Assembly (NCBI GenBank): GCA_026419785.1
Contig: JAODTK010003643.1
Span: 248,001-312,000 of the forward strand
DNA: 64,000 nucleotides
Source: Sclerodactyla briareus
Taxonomy: Eukaryota; Echinodermata; Holothuroidea; Dendrochirotida; Sclerodactylidae
Direction: 5' to 3'
Part shown: positions 1 through 12,181 of the stretch, one piece after another
Layout of the letters: each line of letters starts with the position of its first letter
Position numbering within the stretch: the stretch's first letter is position 1
Program-made: the position numbers and the translations under genes
Notes under the pieces: model-generated
The model's database searches: none
Told to the model about the DNA's origin: nothing
The model's input: the letters and a program-made list of their open reading frames with translations, nothing else

Positions 1-2265
1 GCTCAACTGTGCTCAGAGCCAATCAGTGCTGCAGGCAACTTGAACCTCAAATTTCCATGTAGTCTCTTTACCTAAATTGTCGTGCTAACCCCCTAACATC
101 TTGCACTTTTTTTGGTGGGAATCACTCAAATGTTTGAAGAGCTTCATCTCGGAGTACGTAACTGTGAAGAGTCAGGGAGGACGTGGGAGACAGGAGCTCT
201 TCTTTCTTCCTCCTCCCCCTGAAATGGGGAAGAGTAAACCTGTATAGTGTTTAAAGATGATACGGGTGAGATCGCGAGATGTGCTAGGAAGCATGCGTAT
301 CACTGGAGTGCTCTTCGAATATCTTAGCGAAGCCAGTTTCTCAAGTCTGAAGACTGTCTGTGATGAAGAGGTTATTGCTTTGGCATTGAAGATCATCTTT
401 TGCAGGATCCGAGCATACAGATTTTAGTTTATGTGGATGTGAATTCTGTGGATAGTTTGTTGCTCTTTGGACAAAATATTCTCATCAGTGCTCAATAGAG
501 GACCCGGGATCTGCTATCAACCATCTTCGTCACCGTGCATCTTTGGATCTTCTCTTGTTGGTGTTACTTGAAACTGTGGACAAGATTTCAAAAATCAGCA
601 CCTTCATTTGTTAGTTGTGAATACTTGAGTGGTGGAAACCAGTTGGACATGATGAACAGATGAGACCTATTTGTGGAAAATCACACGTTAGCCAAATATT
701 TTCTATCATTGAAGTTGTTGATGGGTCGGAGATTCATTCTTTGATACCAGTACCCCTCTGTTTGATGGAAGCATTGAATCAGATCTGAGATTGTGTTGAA
801 CATATTGTTTACCATTTGAGAACGGAAAATTGAGCTGACATGACAACAATGGTACGACTGCTGGTTTGAAGCTGACATGAGAATATGTACTCGGATCCTC
901 TGATTGACGCATCAGATGTCACAGCCTCACAGAAATTTTTGGACAGTGTTAGTGCATGTGTGTGTGGAATAACATAGACACAAAAGGCCCAACCTATTTT
1001 TAGAAATGAGAAATGCTTCCCTGGAGAAATCTAGTTGTCTTGTTTAGTAGAAGAGGGCCTTAGTCATGGAAAGTTCACAGAAAAAATAACAATAATGAAA
1101 TAGATCACTTACTGGTGGAGTCTCAAGATGTATCTTTCTACCTTCAGTGTCAGCCTATGTCACTAGTGTAATCGAACATCTATATCAGCCATGCTTTCCT
1201 TCGAGTCCTTTGGTCAGTCATGTGATGCAAATCGATGCCTTTGGAAGTTGATACTTTGGATATTCATTGGATTGGACATCGATGGAGGATGGATTGTTCC
1301 GACACAAATTCCAACTGAAATAGATGAGAAAAGATAGATGATTCTTCGCAAAAATGTTGATCTGAAGAACAATGGAGCAACATAGCTCGTTGTTATGCCG
1401 GCGCTAAACTGTAGACACATCTTCAGAAGCCTAGGTAGCTGTATGAGGACGAAGGGAGCAGCCTACCTAATCCACTTCATCAGACGTTCCTGTTCTCAAC
1501 CCAGCTCAGCTCACAACACAGAGGTGCAATCTGTATTTCTCCCACATTTCCCTTTTTTTTTTCGCAAGATGTTAGGAAGGTAAGCAAGATCCAAAACCAA
1601 TACAAAGTGTAGTTGAATATGGCCTAATTTGCTATGAAAAGGAATCACATGAAGCAAATGATGAGGTCAATCAAGTCGAAGATTTGCCATATTGTGGTGA
1701 TGGGATGGGTGTAGAGGAGATTGAATACCACCGTGAGGGTTGTGTGTTTGTAAGCATGTACCCGGGGGTGCTGATGGGATATATATCCTCTTCCCTGATC
1801 TAAAGAACTGAATGGCTCACATAATGCCGCTCAGAAGGTGAGGATGACGTAATCACCACCGCCGCCTCGGGGGGTCATCTTTCCTTGTACCATGCCATGT
1901 GATAGAAGTCATTCCATCCCCAGAATGGCAGGTGGAATCCTTGATATTCTCATCCTAAACAGATGTGCGAGTGCTTGTCATCTATCCGCCTCCACCTTGT
2001 AAGTATAAAAGGAGGCTTCTGTCTGGTCGACAGTTGTAATCAGGACTTTTCCAACACATGAGGGAGGAAAATGATACTGGAAAGTTATTGCCTGCAGCTT
2101 TCCAAAGACGGGACATTCATTCAAGATTTCTGCCAGCGAAACAACGGACAATGTCAGAATTTAGTATTTGCCATCCATTACTATAGATGCTCGAAGCTTG
2201 TTCAGGATTCCAAGGCAACGGTATCAACCAACCAAGGTCCTAAATGAAAATGCACATGCCCTGAT
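1..2265. other. Unassigned DNA, no recognised gene
   Basis: Only short open frames broken by stops are present on both strands, and none resembles a family I know. I saw no convincing splice-bounded exon, RNA gene or repeat shared with the rest of the window. It could be intron or intergenic DNA, or an old unrecognised repeat. Confidence 0.5.
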
Positions 2266-3200
2266 CAGCCGTTTTACCCCAGACCATCCTATATGACCTT
2301 GAGGAGCCAGAATACCCCTGACCGACCAAGATGTTTGCAACTAGTAGGGAATAACCAAGATGCCTGTGACCAATCAAGATGTTTGTGACCAGCCTAGCTA
2401 TCCGTGACCAGCATAGATGTCCACGACCAGCCTAGATGTCCGCGACCGGCCTAGATGTCCGCGACCGGCCTAGATGTCCGCGACCAGCCTAGATGTCCAC
2501 GACCAGCCTAGATGTCCAACGACCAGCCTAAATGCCCGCTACCAGCCTAGATGTCCACGACCAGCCAAGATTCCCGCGACCAGTCAAGATGCCTTAATCA
2601 GCTAGAATATCCTTGAGTAGCTAGGACGGCCTGTGTACAAGCCTAATATCATCCTCCAAGGAAGATACCTGCAATCTGGGATACCCTGACCAGCCAAGGT
2701 GGCCTCGACCTGCCAAAAAGTCTGCAAGGAGCCAAATTGCCTTCAACTAGAAGCTAGACAAAGGGGAAATAAGTTGGAATGCCCACGACCAGCCATCTAG
2801 AATACCCCCTCCCCCCCCCCCCTACTTTCCAGAATACCCCTATCCTTGGACCACCAGAATACCTAAGACCATCCAGGATGCCTGTGACCCTTTTGAATAG
2901 CGTGGCCGTTCAGAATACCCCTCTTGATAGATAAGATGTCCCTGCCCCTCATCCAACCATTATACCCCTTACCAGCTACCTGTGCCCATGCCCAACCAGG
3001 ATTCCTATGAAAACCAGGACGCATGTGATCAGCCAGAATACCTGTGACCATCTAGAGTACCCTCTTTGTACCTGTGACTAGCCAAGATGCCATGACCAGC
3101 AAAGATAGCCTCCCTCGACCATTCAGGATACCCATCCATTAGCCTGGATACACCTGCCCTCGATTGAATAGGATCCCCCTGGCTGGCAGGCTCAAATACC
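2266..3200 (+). repeat. Decayed 19-bp minisatellite, block 1
   Basis: The unit is close to GACCAGCCTAGATGTCCGC (19 bp). Copies at about 2,380-2,590 are nearly uniform and follow each other directly. Copies on both sides diverge progressively (CCAGAATACCC, CCAAGATGCC variants) and spacing becomes irregular, out to about 3,200. A uniform core with decaying flanks is what unequal exchange produces. Short open frames across it are a by-product of the repeat and are not proposed as genes. Confidence 0.85.
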
Positions 3201-3500
3201 TTGATATGCCTCAGTTCAACCTGAATGCCAGCCTGCTGCTTCCAGACATCAATTTCAGTTTTGAACACAACTGCAGATGCCAGAGTCGCTCACATGTAAC
3301 CAAAGATCAGAATCCAGCCTGATGTTGACTTAACAACCAGAAGTCCTTTAAATTGGCTACATGCCTATTAGGATGTCTCTTTGAGTTTGCACTATCTGGC
3401 ATCTGTCCTGTTGTCCGGTCTTTATCTGTCCTACCCATCTGTCCTAGTCTATGGTAGCTCCAGGGACAGGCAAGCAGGTAGCCTACATGCCTGCATGATA
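3200..3500. other. Spacer between minisatellite blocks
   Basis: Single-copy-looking, pyrimidine-rich DNA with repeated CTGTCC words at about 3,400-3,450. No gene is recognisable. It may be a fully decayed part of the same array. Confidence 0.4.
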
Positions 3501-4262
3501 CTTCTTGACGCTCTTTCTCGGACGTCAGCTACCACTCTGGATGACGTCATCCCAGTCCAGGATTCAGCTGTGAACCCTGGATGTCTGATGTATTCACCAA
3601 CTGCCCAGCTCTGATGTCAGTTTCCAGGCCAGACACCATCATCCCCAGCCCCACCTGCCAGTCACGAGTGCAGGTACCACCACCAGAGCCAGATTCTGTT
3701 TCTGTTGTAGGTGTCCAGCCGGCGTAATATTCCAGGAATTTCTACGCTGGCTTAGATGCAAATACCAAGGGTGTCCACTTGGGGGCCACGATATGAACTA
3801 CTACTCTTCTTATTGGTGGCCACTTTACTACAGCAGCCATCTTGGAGAAGTACCTCACCATTCCACCGGTGGCCACATTGCAGCATTCTTCTGAAACCAT
3901 GATGTCAGCTACCATTCCATTCATCGGTACCCATTTGGAGCCAATATCATGGGTGCCGAATATCAGTCCAGTCAACGCTCCCACACAGCTCCGTCCAGAG
4001 AGGTCTGTCACCCATCAGTGGTAGCCACTTGGCGTGTCCTCTGCTATGCCGTCGGTATCCTGAAGATGTCCCTCACCAGTCCAGCGACAATGCCACCACG
4101 CGCCAGCACCCATCCGAGAGATGCCATTATCCTGCCAGCACTACCAGGGAGGCGTCTACCGTCCACTCAGTGAGGCTCTCTCCAAGCACCGCCGTCAACC
4201 TCGAGATGTCAGCCACAAGCCCGTCACTGGGTCCATCTCCCTACGCGGTTGGCTCATCCATG
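3500..4262 (+). repeat. Decayed 19-bp minisatellite, block 2
   Basis: Loose repeats of a unit near GATGTCAGCCACCAGTCCA recur across this block (for example GATGTCAGCTACCATTCC, GATGTCCCTCACCAGTCC, GATGTCAGCCACAAGCCC). Rotated to the same start, this differs at only a few positions from block 1 (GATGTCCGCGACCAGCCTA), so both blocks probably descend from one array. The block is open in several frames, and a GTAAGA donor-like site follows at 4,263, so a Pro/Ser-rich exon cannot be excluded, but the repeat explains the composition. Confidence 0.55.
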
Positions 4263-4849
4263 GTAAGAATACCGATTATACTAGGGCTACCAACCTGTTG
4301 CAAGTAATTGTATAAGAAAGAAGGTGAAATGTTTGGAATTAACACTGAATATTACATTGATACAGGCCAGTTGCTCCATTAGAGTGCTCAGTGATCAACA
4401 GTTGGCGGTTTCAGGAGTTGTCTTTTACAAAAAAAGAGAGTCATACTTGCATATGATCAATGTGAGATTCGTTCTTGCCAGCCAGCCGATCCTCCCTGGT
4501 TTGGGTCCAAATGCAATGTGTATTTACTCAATCAATAGGATGGATTTCATCACTCCATTTGTTGTTATAGATGGGGTGGGAAGCTCGGTTGTGGGGTGCT
4601 ACTGGCTGAATGTATACATTCCAGAATCTCCTGCATCACACAACAATGCCTGAAACACCCTGTGCAATTAATGAATATCTAGTAAGTAATTTGGGAGGGG
4701 GATCATAGGATGAAGAGGGAAAGAATTGCACTTAAGGCACAGAGGATATGTTCTCAAGATGATATCGTTTTTCTAAGTATAACTCGTAATTCCACTGGTT
4801 TAGTTGGTTTAAAAGTCCAATTCACATATCACACGTTTGATACGCTAAG
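4263..4849. other. Unassigned DNA
   Basis: AT-rich sequence with open frames of about 110 codons that match nothing I recognise. The right edge passes into the dispersed repeat beginning near 4,850. Confidence 0.4.
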
Positions 4850-5425
4850 TCTTGAAGGACAACTGCAAACTTGGATACAACAGAGGTTATGTTGTAGAGA
4901 ATGGAAAACTATCTATAGGTTCATACCCCATTTTGATACAATGTTCCTATGTGGAGTTATTGGCCTTCAAATTTTGGTCCATTATGCAAAGAAATTGGGG
5001 AGAATTCCAGTTGCAATAATGCATGACGTCACACTTGGACAACACTGGAAAATTTCTGTGTTTCATTTTGTTGAATAAGTCAACATTTAGCTGAAGTCCT
5101 TGTTGTCTTTCCCTGTTGTCTTTACCAAAGTAAACCAACCCACTACAACAATCCTCTCCCATAGACCAAATGCTTCTCGGAGTGAATTCAATAGAAAACA
5201 AAGAATGTTTGCAGGTTGTACAAGAATGACATCATTTATTAATGCAGGATGGGATGCTTTGGATCTTGCACAATACACATGCACAAACTTCAAAGGTCTG
5301 TAACTACGTAATGGAAAGTTGTATGAACTTTTGGTTTGGACTGGCACATTCAGTTTTCTCCAGCTAATATATTAGCCTCTTCATAACTTATCCTGCAGTT
5401 GTCCTTCAACTTCAAGCTGACATTG
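4850..5425 (+). repeat. Dispersed repeat A, copy 1
   Basis: This segment is homologous to the reverse complement of 36,105-36,712. Shared blocks include GAGAATGGAAAACT, TATGTGGAGTT, TTGGCCTTCAAA, GCATGACGTCACAC, GTGTTTCATTTTGTTGAA, TCTCCCATAGAC, AAACAAAG, ATGTTTGCAGG, CAATACACATGC and GGTTTGGACT, in the same order. Copies differ by many substitutions and small indels, so the duplication is old. Each copy has open frames of 80-120 codons that are not conserved between copies, which argues against coding. Element class is unknown; I saw no terminal repeats or target-site duplication. Confidence 0.8.
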
Positions 5426-6649
5426 TTCTAGCCTGCTAGAGCAGATGCCTGAAAACCATTCTTTGAAAATAGGGGGGGGGGTACTTCTTTAGTAGACCTC
5501 AATTGACCTAATACTCAACACATCGTCTGTAGGGGTTCATTTAACAAATTCCGAAAAAACTTAGATTCTGCCCAACAGTGTCTGAATATTCAGGTCAACA
5601 GCGAGCAAAACAAACTCTTAACAGGAATTTGTTCTGGCACACTGCCAATTGTATATTACCTGTGTATAGGAAGAATTGGCTGATATGAGACTGGAAATGT
5701 CAAATGTCTGTGTATACCGTGTCTGTCTACATTGGAGAACATATCCATGGAAGTAAAACTCTTCCCGAACTAGTGTCAAAGACACTATATAACAAGTGAA
5801 TGTGTCGTTATACATTCAATCAAGCAATCCTTGTCCCTGTTAGATGAAGCTGGGCGGGGCTTCCAGTTGACGGCCACCTTCCCAGTGGACTGGGAGTGTT
5901 ATAGCAATGCTAAACAATGATGTGGGGAACCTGCTCAATGAAACTGGAAAAAACCCAACCCCAAGTGTATGTGTGGCTATACGTTCTGCAGTGTGCTCTC
6001 CTGTGTATGTTGCCTATGTATTCACCTGCCCAGTCTTCTTCACCCTTGTAAACACAGTTGACTACTAGTCATTATATCTTGAATAATGTGTACTGTTTTT
6101 GCAAAGGATTATGTACAGCTGTTATAGTTATAGTGTGGTCTTCTATCATTCTATATTCTTTATTATACTAGAATATGATGTTTACCGCCCCTAGTATACC
6201 CTTCTATGCTCTCTCTAGTATACTATTCTATACTGACATATTTTCTGGTATGTGATGTTGTGGACTTCTGGTCAACCCCAGTAAAACTAGCACGTCTAGT
6301 ATGCTTCTGTATACGGGCACCTTTACGTTGATGAATACTGGTGGTATGTATATTGCTTCAAACCGAGGCTGGACTAGGTATTCTCCTATGTCTATTTCAA
6401 CGTTCTTTACAGATATTTTCCGATAGCAAGAACTTTCACTCCCTCAGACAATTGGTCCCCAGTTAGTAACCCGGTGGGGGTGTGAGAAACCCAAGGTCGC
6501 AGCCATTGAGGGGGACATCCCAACTTTTATGACAGCCTCCCCTTACATAACATTTTTGGCCATCACAGAAATGACCCATCACTGATTTAGAACCCTACTT
6601 CTAAAGAGTAGTTACGCCTTTGTGATAATTATTCTCAATGAAGATATGT
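5426..6649. other. Unassigned DNA with short CTAGTATAC words
   Basis: No gene recognised. A G run lies near 5,470. At about 6,165-6,320 the word CTAGTATAC and close variants recur several times next to TTCTATRC, a minor local repeat. Confidence 0.4.
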
Positions 6650-6800
6650 CATACCAAGTGGTTGGCACGGTTGGTAGAGCATTGGCCTTCCACCTTGTAA
6701 ATCTGGGTTCGAATCTCATTCGGGTCATACCAAGACTTTAAAATGGTACCTGTTGTCTTCCTCGCTGGTGCCTTGGCACTGGAGACAGGCTCTATGGTCA
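6650..6800 (+). mobile_element. tRNA-derived SINE, copy 1
   Basis: A pol III-like head is visible: A box TGGCACGGTTGG at 6,663-6,674 and B box GGTTCGAATCT at 6,706-6,716, followed by TCGGGTCATACC. The body begins AAATGGTACCTGTTGTCTTC, matching the copy at 21,470 (GAAATGGTACCTGTCGCCTT). The head resembles a tRNA but has no matching acceptor stem, so this is a SINE and not a functional tRNA gene. The 3' end is less clear and the body appears shorter than in the other copies. Confidence 0.75.
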
Positions 6801-9800
6801 ACATTCACAGCAGGTAGGCTCAGGCCGAGGTGTTCTTTTCATGTCATACTGATTCACTGATACTCGACCCCCTTTCAGGAAGGTCAAAGACACTGTATAA
6901 CCCCATTGTTGATTTGTATACCTGCTTATTCGGGTTTGGTCTGGTACTTGGTATGATGTGGTTACATTTCCAATGCATGCCAATAATAGGTCTGGGCCAG
7001 TTGCTCAAACATGACTTTCTTCACAAGGTGGATCGGGAGAGGACAGGACTGTCTGACTGGGGGGGGGGGGGGGTGGAATAGGTCATGTACAGGTGTGTAT
7101 CATGTGTATTGCATATTATTGTAATATTTTTAAAATGTTTCAAGGGAAATGGGGGTTTCTGGACATATGTTCTTTCATACTGATGTTCCCCGACAGTATA
7201 AACCTTGAACTTGATTCCAAAGCAATTGCAAATTTAAAAAAAATGTGGGGATTTTGATTCTCAATGTTGCCACTGTTGTATCATGTCCAATAGATAATGT
7301 TATATAGAAGATGCTATATTCTGAATGCAATTGTGAGTTGTAAGACTCACCCCCACTACCTGGGACAAGGTGGGTCATTGTACGGTCATTGTTCATTTTT
7401 TTTCAGTAGAAGTAAGTCATTAGGAGTGTGTTACTTTTCTTAATCTTTGTCAGTCACAGGATTGACTGAGTGGTGTATTGTGTGTGCGTGTGTCTGTGTG
7501 TTGTACCAACTTCGTTGACTCTCTTGACATGACCCAAGGGGTTGTGTCACTTTTCTTGATATTGATTTGTTGACCTTGATGCAGTGACTCACCTTGTCAT
7601 GGTAGTAGCGGTGGGTCATGCAGTGCACATATGCAACATGAATTAGTGGCTTGTGATGTGAAGACATATCTGATGCTTAGTCGCAGTGAGGACACCAGTC
7701 TGAAATGCATTCCTTACCATTTGTCTCTAACAACACTTTGTCTGGAACGAACACATTGTGTGCAATCGAACAATCCTAGTTATGACTCGAACCTAGTTAT
7801 CATGATAAAGTTATCACTCAAGTTGCATTTTTTGGACGAGAGTCTCGCTGATGTCAGGACCGTTTGTTGCACTATATACATATTTTTGCCTGGTATAGTA
7901 GTCAAATGGTGTCTGATGTGCCTTGTATTGATGAAAACCATCGCTTCGTTGTATGAAATATCGTAGATGAACGTAATGAATCGAGTTACACGCAATATTT
8001 GGTATGCTATATTCCGAGTAAATTTCCCTTGTTTAGAAATGTCCTTCTCGTGGGTGTTAGTTGTGATGCCTCCGCAATTGTTATTTGCGTGTGCATAGGC
8101 CTATATATTAAATGTTCCACAGTTAGTATAATAAACCCTAGGAACTGTAAACTAATTCAGTAGAACACGTCCACAGCATAAATTAAGATGTACCTTAAAA
8201 CGAAGATGAAAAAAATAACACGATAAAATTACTTCCCACACTGTTTATCATTCACTTTGCTCTCTCTATACCGTTGATATGTCGGTCTCTGCTGTACGAA
8301 TCGCCGAAATAAGCCGTTCACAGCGTCAGTGGTACTTATCTTGTACGACAACTGATGTCAAAGGTCAGCGGGGTACACTTGGCAATCCGATGACTACATT
8401 GAGTAAAATATGGGATGAACCGATTTTGTTTTGCCGAAGTGGTGACGGTTCGAAGAGACATCGTGTAGCAACACCTTGCTATATGGCCGAGGGGTCGTTC
8501 GTATGACAAAACAGAGTATCGCTTTACGTGGTATATCAAGGCTAATATCACGTTGAAATATCAACGTGTGCTATATAATCAAGTCGCATTTACTTCTTTT
8601 ATAGTGACGTCATGAAAATGTTGTTGCTGTTGTCTTTCCTCCTTCGCCAATTCCTGCCAGATGACGATGCCTCTTCATAATTAAATGAAATGTGACGTGA
8701 TTGTGAAAATGTCTGTACCCCAGCACCCCTGGATTGCAAATCCCGTACTTAATCAACCGTGAACTTTATTAGGAGTTCAACGTCGCCTCTGAGCAGAGGG
8801 AGACACTTCTCCCGGTCTTTCATCTATGCTCAACTGGTGTTCTGGGTTTTGGGAGTGACTTTTCCAGTTATATGGATCTAGAAGAGGTCCCGTCTCGGGC
8901 CCTGCACTCAATTATTTGGAAACCAGCATAATCCCCATTGGTTTATTGATTTATTTCATTTCAGACCAATGGATTTACTGTTCTGATGGGTTTTAGCCCA
9001 TACTTAAAGGTTTGTAATTAACAAAAATCAATCTGAAGAAAGATCTTGTTTCCTGTGGCAGTTTGACCCAGAAAATCTAGGCAACCAACCACCGTTTTTT
9101 GTGCTCGGCTGTTGGAACCCACTGGTTATAGAGCAAAAGCTGTGTAATTTCTAACCAGAGGCCGAGGGCCCATTTTTTTAGCATCGATGTAAGCCAATGT
9201 GGAGTAAGAATTACTCATCGGTCCCCCGAGGGCCAGATAAGATATTGTGGTCAGTTTGCCATTTCACTATAATTTACTGTTGCTGGTTGCCCATAGCACC
9301 GGTTGCATGTAACTATAGTAGTAGTTAGTACTATCCACTGAGGGTACCCATTGGTGGTACCCGTGGGGCCCGTTGATCCAACAATGAGTGTCACTCGCGA
9401 AAGAGTGTCCGTTTGTGTGTGTTGCGTTTGCTGTCCGGGTCAATTTTTGCAAATATCTCCATTTCGGGTGGCTGAAACAATGAAATTTCGCCCACGCTTC
9501 AATTCACTAAAACACTTATTCTCTCAAAATTATAAACTATCAAAATTGGGGAATTTAGGAGGCAAAAAGACAAATTTTGGGGCAATTTTCTCATTTTTAA
9601 AATGTTTTTCCCACTATTTTTCAGATATTCCCTTATTCCAATGACTGAATGATTCAACTTTGTTGCAATGTAAAAAGAACAGGCCACAAATAACACTTTC
9701 CCCATGCAATCAGCCCCAAATTATACCAAAATGTCAAGTTTAGGAGGAAACTGATTTGCCAATTTTGGGAATTTCTGAAAACCTGTTCTGTTTTTAGTAT

Positions 9801-10934
9801 ACTTTATAGATCAAAGAAGGAAAAAAAAAAAAAACCACCTGGGAATTAATTCCAATTTCAGAGGAAGTTACAAAGTATCAAATCAAAAGGTTTCCCAGCT
9901 GTATGCTGATATTAACTGAAAATTTGATGAATATGATGGAATTTTGGAAAAATTGATAAAGTTTTGTCCAGTTGCCAACTCGAAAAGTAGCAAGAAGAAA
10001 CAATGATAGTATCCACCACATTTGCGAATGAGATCCTGCAACTTTTGGGATTGCCCTCTTGTTCATATGGTTTTCAATGTTGTGGGTGAGCTCCCAAGGC
10101 ACGGATCAAAAGAGGTAAAACCGAGAACCTTGTAACATAATGGGGAAAAAACCGCATCAATAACTATTTAGCCTACATGTACATGAGCATGCCTGGTAAT
10201 AACATTTGCCATGTGAATAGATCACCCCTCGTGTTCCGGGATCAGATCATTAGTCAACACTCCGGAGGCTCCGTCACAACAGCTATTGTGCTATGGGAAG
10301 ATGCTCTCTATGGAAGGAAGACTGAGTAATAATATTTACACGAGAGATGGAAATTCCTAATCGGGTATTTACTCCAATTTGCCCGCGAAGTTCGCATCCA
10401 AGGATCACCGATTTCAGAATACGATCCCTAGAGACCATCTTCGCCGAGTGAATTTCACTCCTTGGGCGTGAAAGTTCACCCCCTTGAAGTAGTTTTTCCC
10501 ACTATTTTGGGGATTAATTATTTTCCTTTTCGAGTGAAACTCTATTTGAGTTCTTCAGAGGAGTCGAATATTTATTTCGTCTCTTATACTGTTGGGTTAG
10601 GTTCAATAGGTTGGCCATATGGAGTAGATGTTCCCTATTGATTCCGGCAAAGTAATCTCTTGCGTCACTCAAATGTTTGGGTGTGTTTGTGTACACCTTT
10701 TGGTCCGGACGATATGGAGAACGCAAGCACATTCAAGTTCATATTCAGCCCGTAGGTTAGTCATGTGGTGTGGTTAATCCCTATTTTTCCTGTTACCTGT
10801 CAAGGTCACCAAAGGTCCAAGAGGCCAAAATCTTAAATATTTAAAAGGGAAATAACTCCTATTAGCAAGGTCCTACATCGCTGATCGTTTGGGACTAGTT
10901 GCGAAGATGAGAGGGATCATAATCAAACATAACG
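6801..10934. other. Unassigned AT-rich DNA
   Basis: Nothing recognisable as a gene over about 4 kb. Minor features: a G run near 7,061-7,076, a GT-rich tract near 7,472-7,502, a TGACGTCA site at about 8,606 next to a 23-codon ORF, an A run near 9,820-9,834, and the small inverted repeat GGGTACC/GGTACCC near 9,340-9,362. Word families such as AATTTTGGG and TTTCCCAC around 9,480-10,000 hint at an old repeat. Confidence 0.45.
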
Positions 10935-12181
10935 ATCATGTCACCCAAGGTCATAAAAGGTCAATTAGGGGTCAAGAACTAGTTTTTTCGGCCATAACAT
11001 AGAATCAATGTCTGCTGAGGTTGAGAGGTGCGCCATTCAGATCCATTGTCAATTTTTTGTCTCGCCTGAACTTTGTTCAAGGAGAGACATAGTGGTCCCC
11101 CCCCCCACTTTGTTGTCTGTCTGTCTGTCCGTCCTGTTTGCGGTTCGATATCTCCTGAACGTTAAAGCTGTCATGCTGAAACATCTTTGTGGAGGTGTAC
11201 GGTGAAGAGTTGTCAATGTGCATCCACTTTTCGTCCCGAAAGATCATACTCATTTGCATATCATTGAAAATTGGCCCGGAAGCTTGTGTACAAGATATCC
11301 CCCTTTTGCCCCCCCCCTTATCGGTAATGCATTGGTGATGCAGTTCAGAATAAATAATAACTATGCGTGATTATATCCCGGCATGATTTTGCTAATTAAG
11401 GTAGTCTAATTTGCATAATTCCTGCGATTTCTAAAAGTTTGTTGGATTTTGACGAACCTCAGTGGAGATGGTTTATGTATTGTCCCATAACTTTTACAAA
11501 GTCAAGGACGAGGTCATACCACAATCATTTAATAATGTTACTTAATTCGCATTACCTAGTCCCTTGCCTAATTAATGCAGATTTTAAAAGTTGGTTGTAA
11601 TCCCCTCCATGAAACGTGGTGGAGATGGTACACCTTCAAACCCGATCAACTTAACAACAGTGTCATGAAAACTGAAGTTTTGTTAAAAGGCCAATAGCAA
11701 TAAAAATGAGTGCAGTTAGGGTGCTCATAGGGATTTGTCATGGTAATTTGGGGTCAGTGGATCAAACAACATCTAAAGACGAGGTCAAAGGTCAAGAAAA
11801 TGTGCTTATTCTAGGAGTTACAGGGAAAGAAAAACCGTCATTTTTTTAATGTGATAGAGCTCTGTGGTCTACATAATACGAAACCAACTCCCTTCTCTGT
11901 TTGAAATCAATACCAACATCTTAAAGCAACACATGGAATCCTTGTAATTGTTTGCATGGTGACTAATAAACCAGGCGAGAAACTGGGGGCGATCGCCTTG
12001 TTGGATATGTGACATAGCTCTGTTTGCTGATACAACGAACTAAACTCCCGCTTCTCGGTTCTCAAGTTACGTGGGGTCAAAGTTCAATTTATAACTTTTT
12101 TTGGCATGCATCGGCAGTAATACTTACATATTGCTTGCAGGACTGGTGTATCTCATCAAAGGTAAGAAAAAATCATAAAAA
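10935..12181 (+). repeat. 1,248-bp tandem unit, first copy
   Basis: The landmark TCAATTAGGGGTCAAG occurs at 10,961 and 12,209, and as TCAATTAAGGGTCAAA at 13,457, giving two successive spacings of 1,248 bp. Within the unit lie an outer segment (CGGCCATAACAT, GAGGTTGAGAGGTGCGCC) and an inner 0.92-kb element at 11,060-11,980. The rest of the unit (GTGACATAGCTCTGT, TCGGTTCTCAAGTTACGTGG) recurs in the next copy. The sequence is rich in AGGTCA words. No coding sequence. Confidence 0.9.
11060..11980 (+). mobile_element. Tandem-core element, copy 1
   Basis: The element begins TCTCGCCTGAACTTTGTTCA, in which GAAC and GTTC form a small hairpin, then a TCTGTCTGTCTGTCCGTCC tract. It continues with internal repeats about 165 bp apart, each holding GTGGAGATGGT and a TTTGCATAATT- or GCATTA-type word. 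It ends CAGGCGAGA at 11,972-11,980, the exact inverse of its first nine bases, followed by GGGGGCGATCGCC. No protein is encoded, so it is non-autonomous. The layout resembles pearl-type or Helitron-related elements with tandem cores known from marine invertebrates, but the class assignment is inference. Confidence 0.7.

Noticed and set aside
2266-4262. CRISPR-like array
   Set aside because: Units are contiguous, degenerate and lack unique spacers; this is a minisatellite in eukaryotic DNA.
6655-6735. Possible functional tRNA gene
   Set aside because: A and B boxes are present but no acceptor stem pairs, and the body continues as a SINE shared with two other loci.
8606-8680. TGACGTCA site followed by a 23-codon Leu-rich ORF
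   Set aside because: Too short and without further gene signals; a single CRE-like word is expected by chance at this scale.
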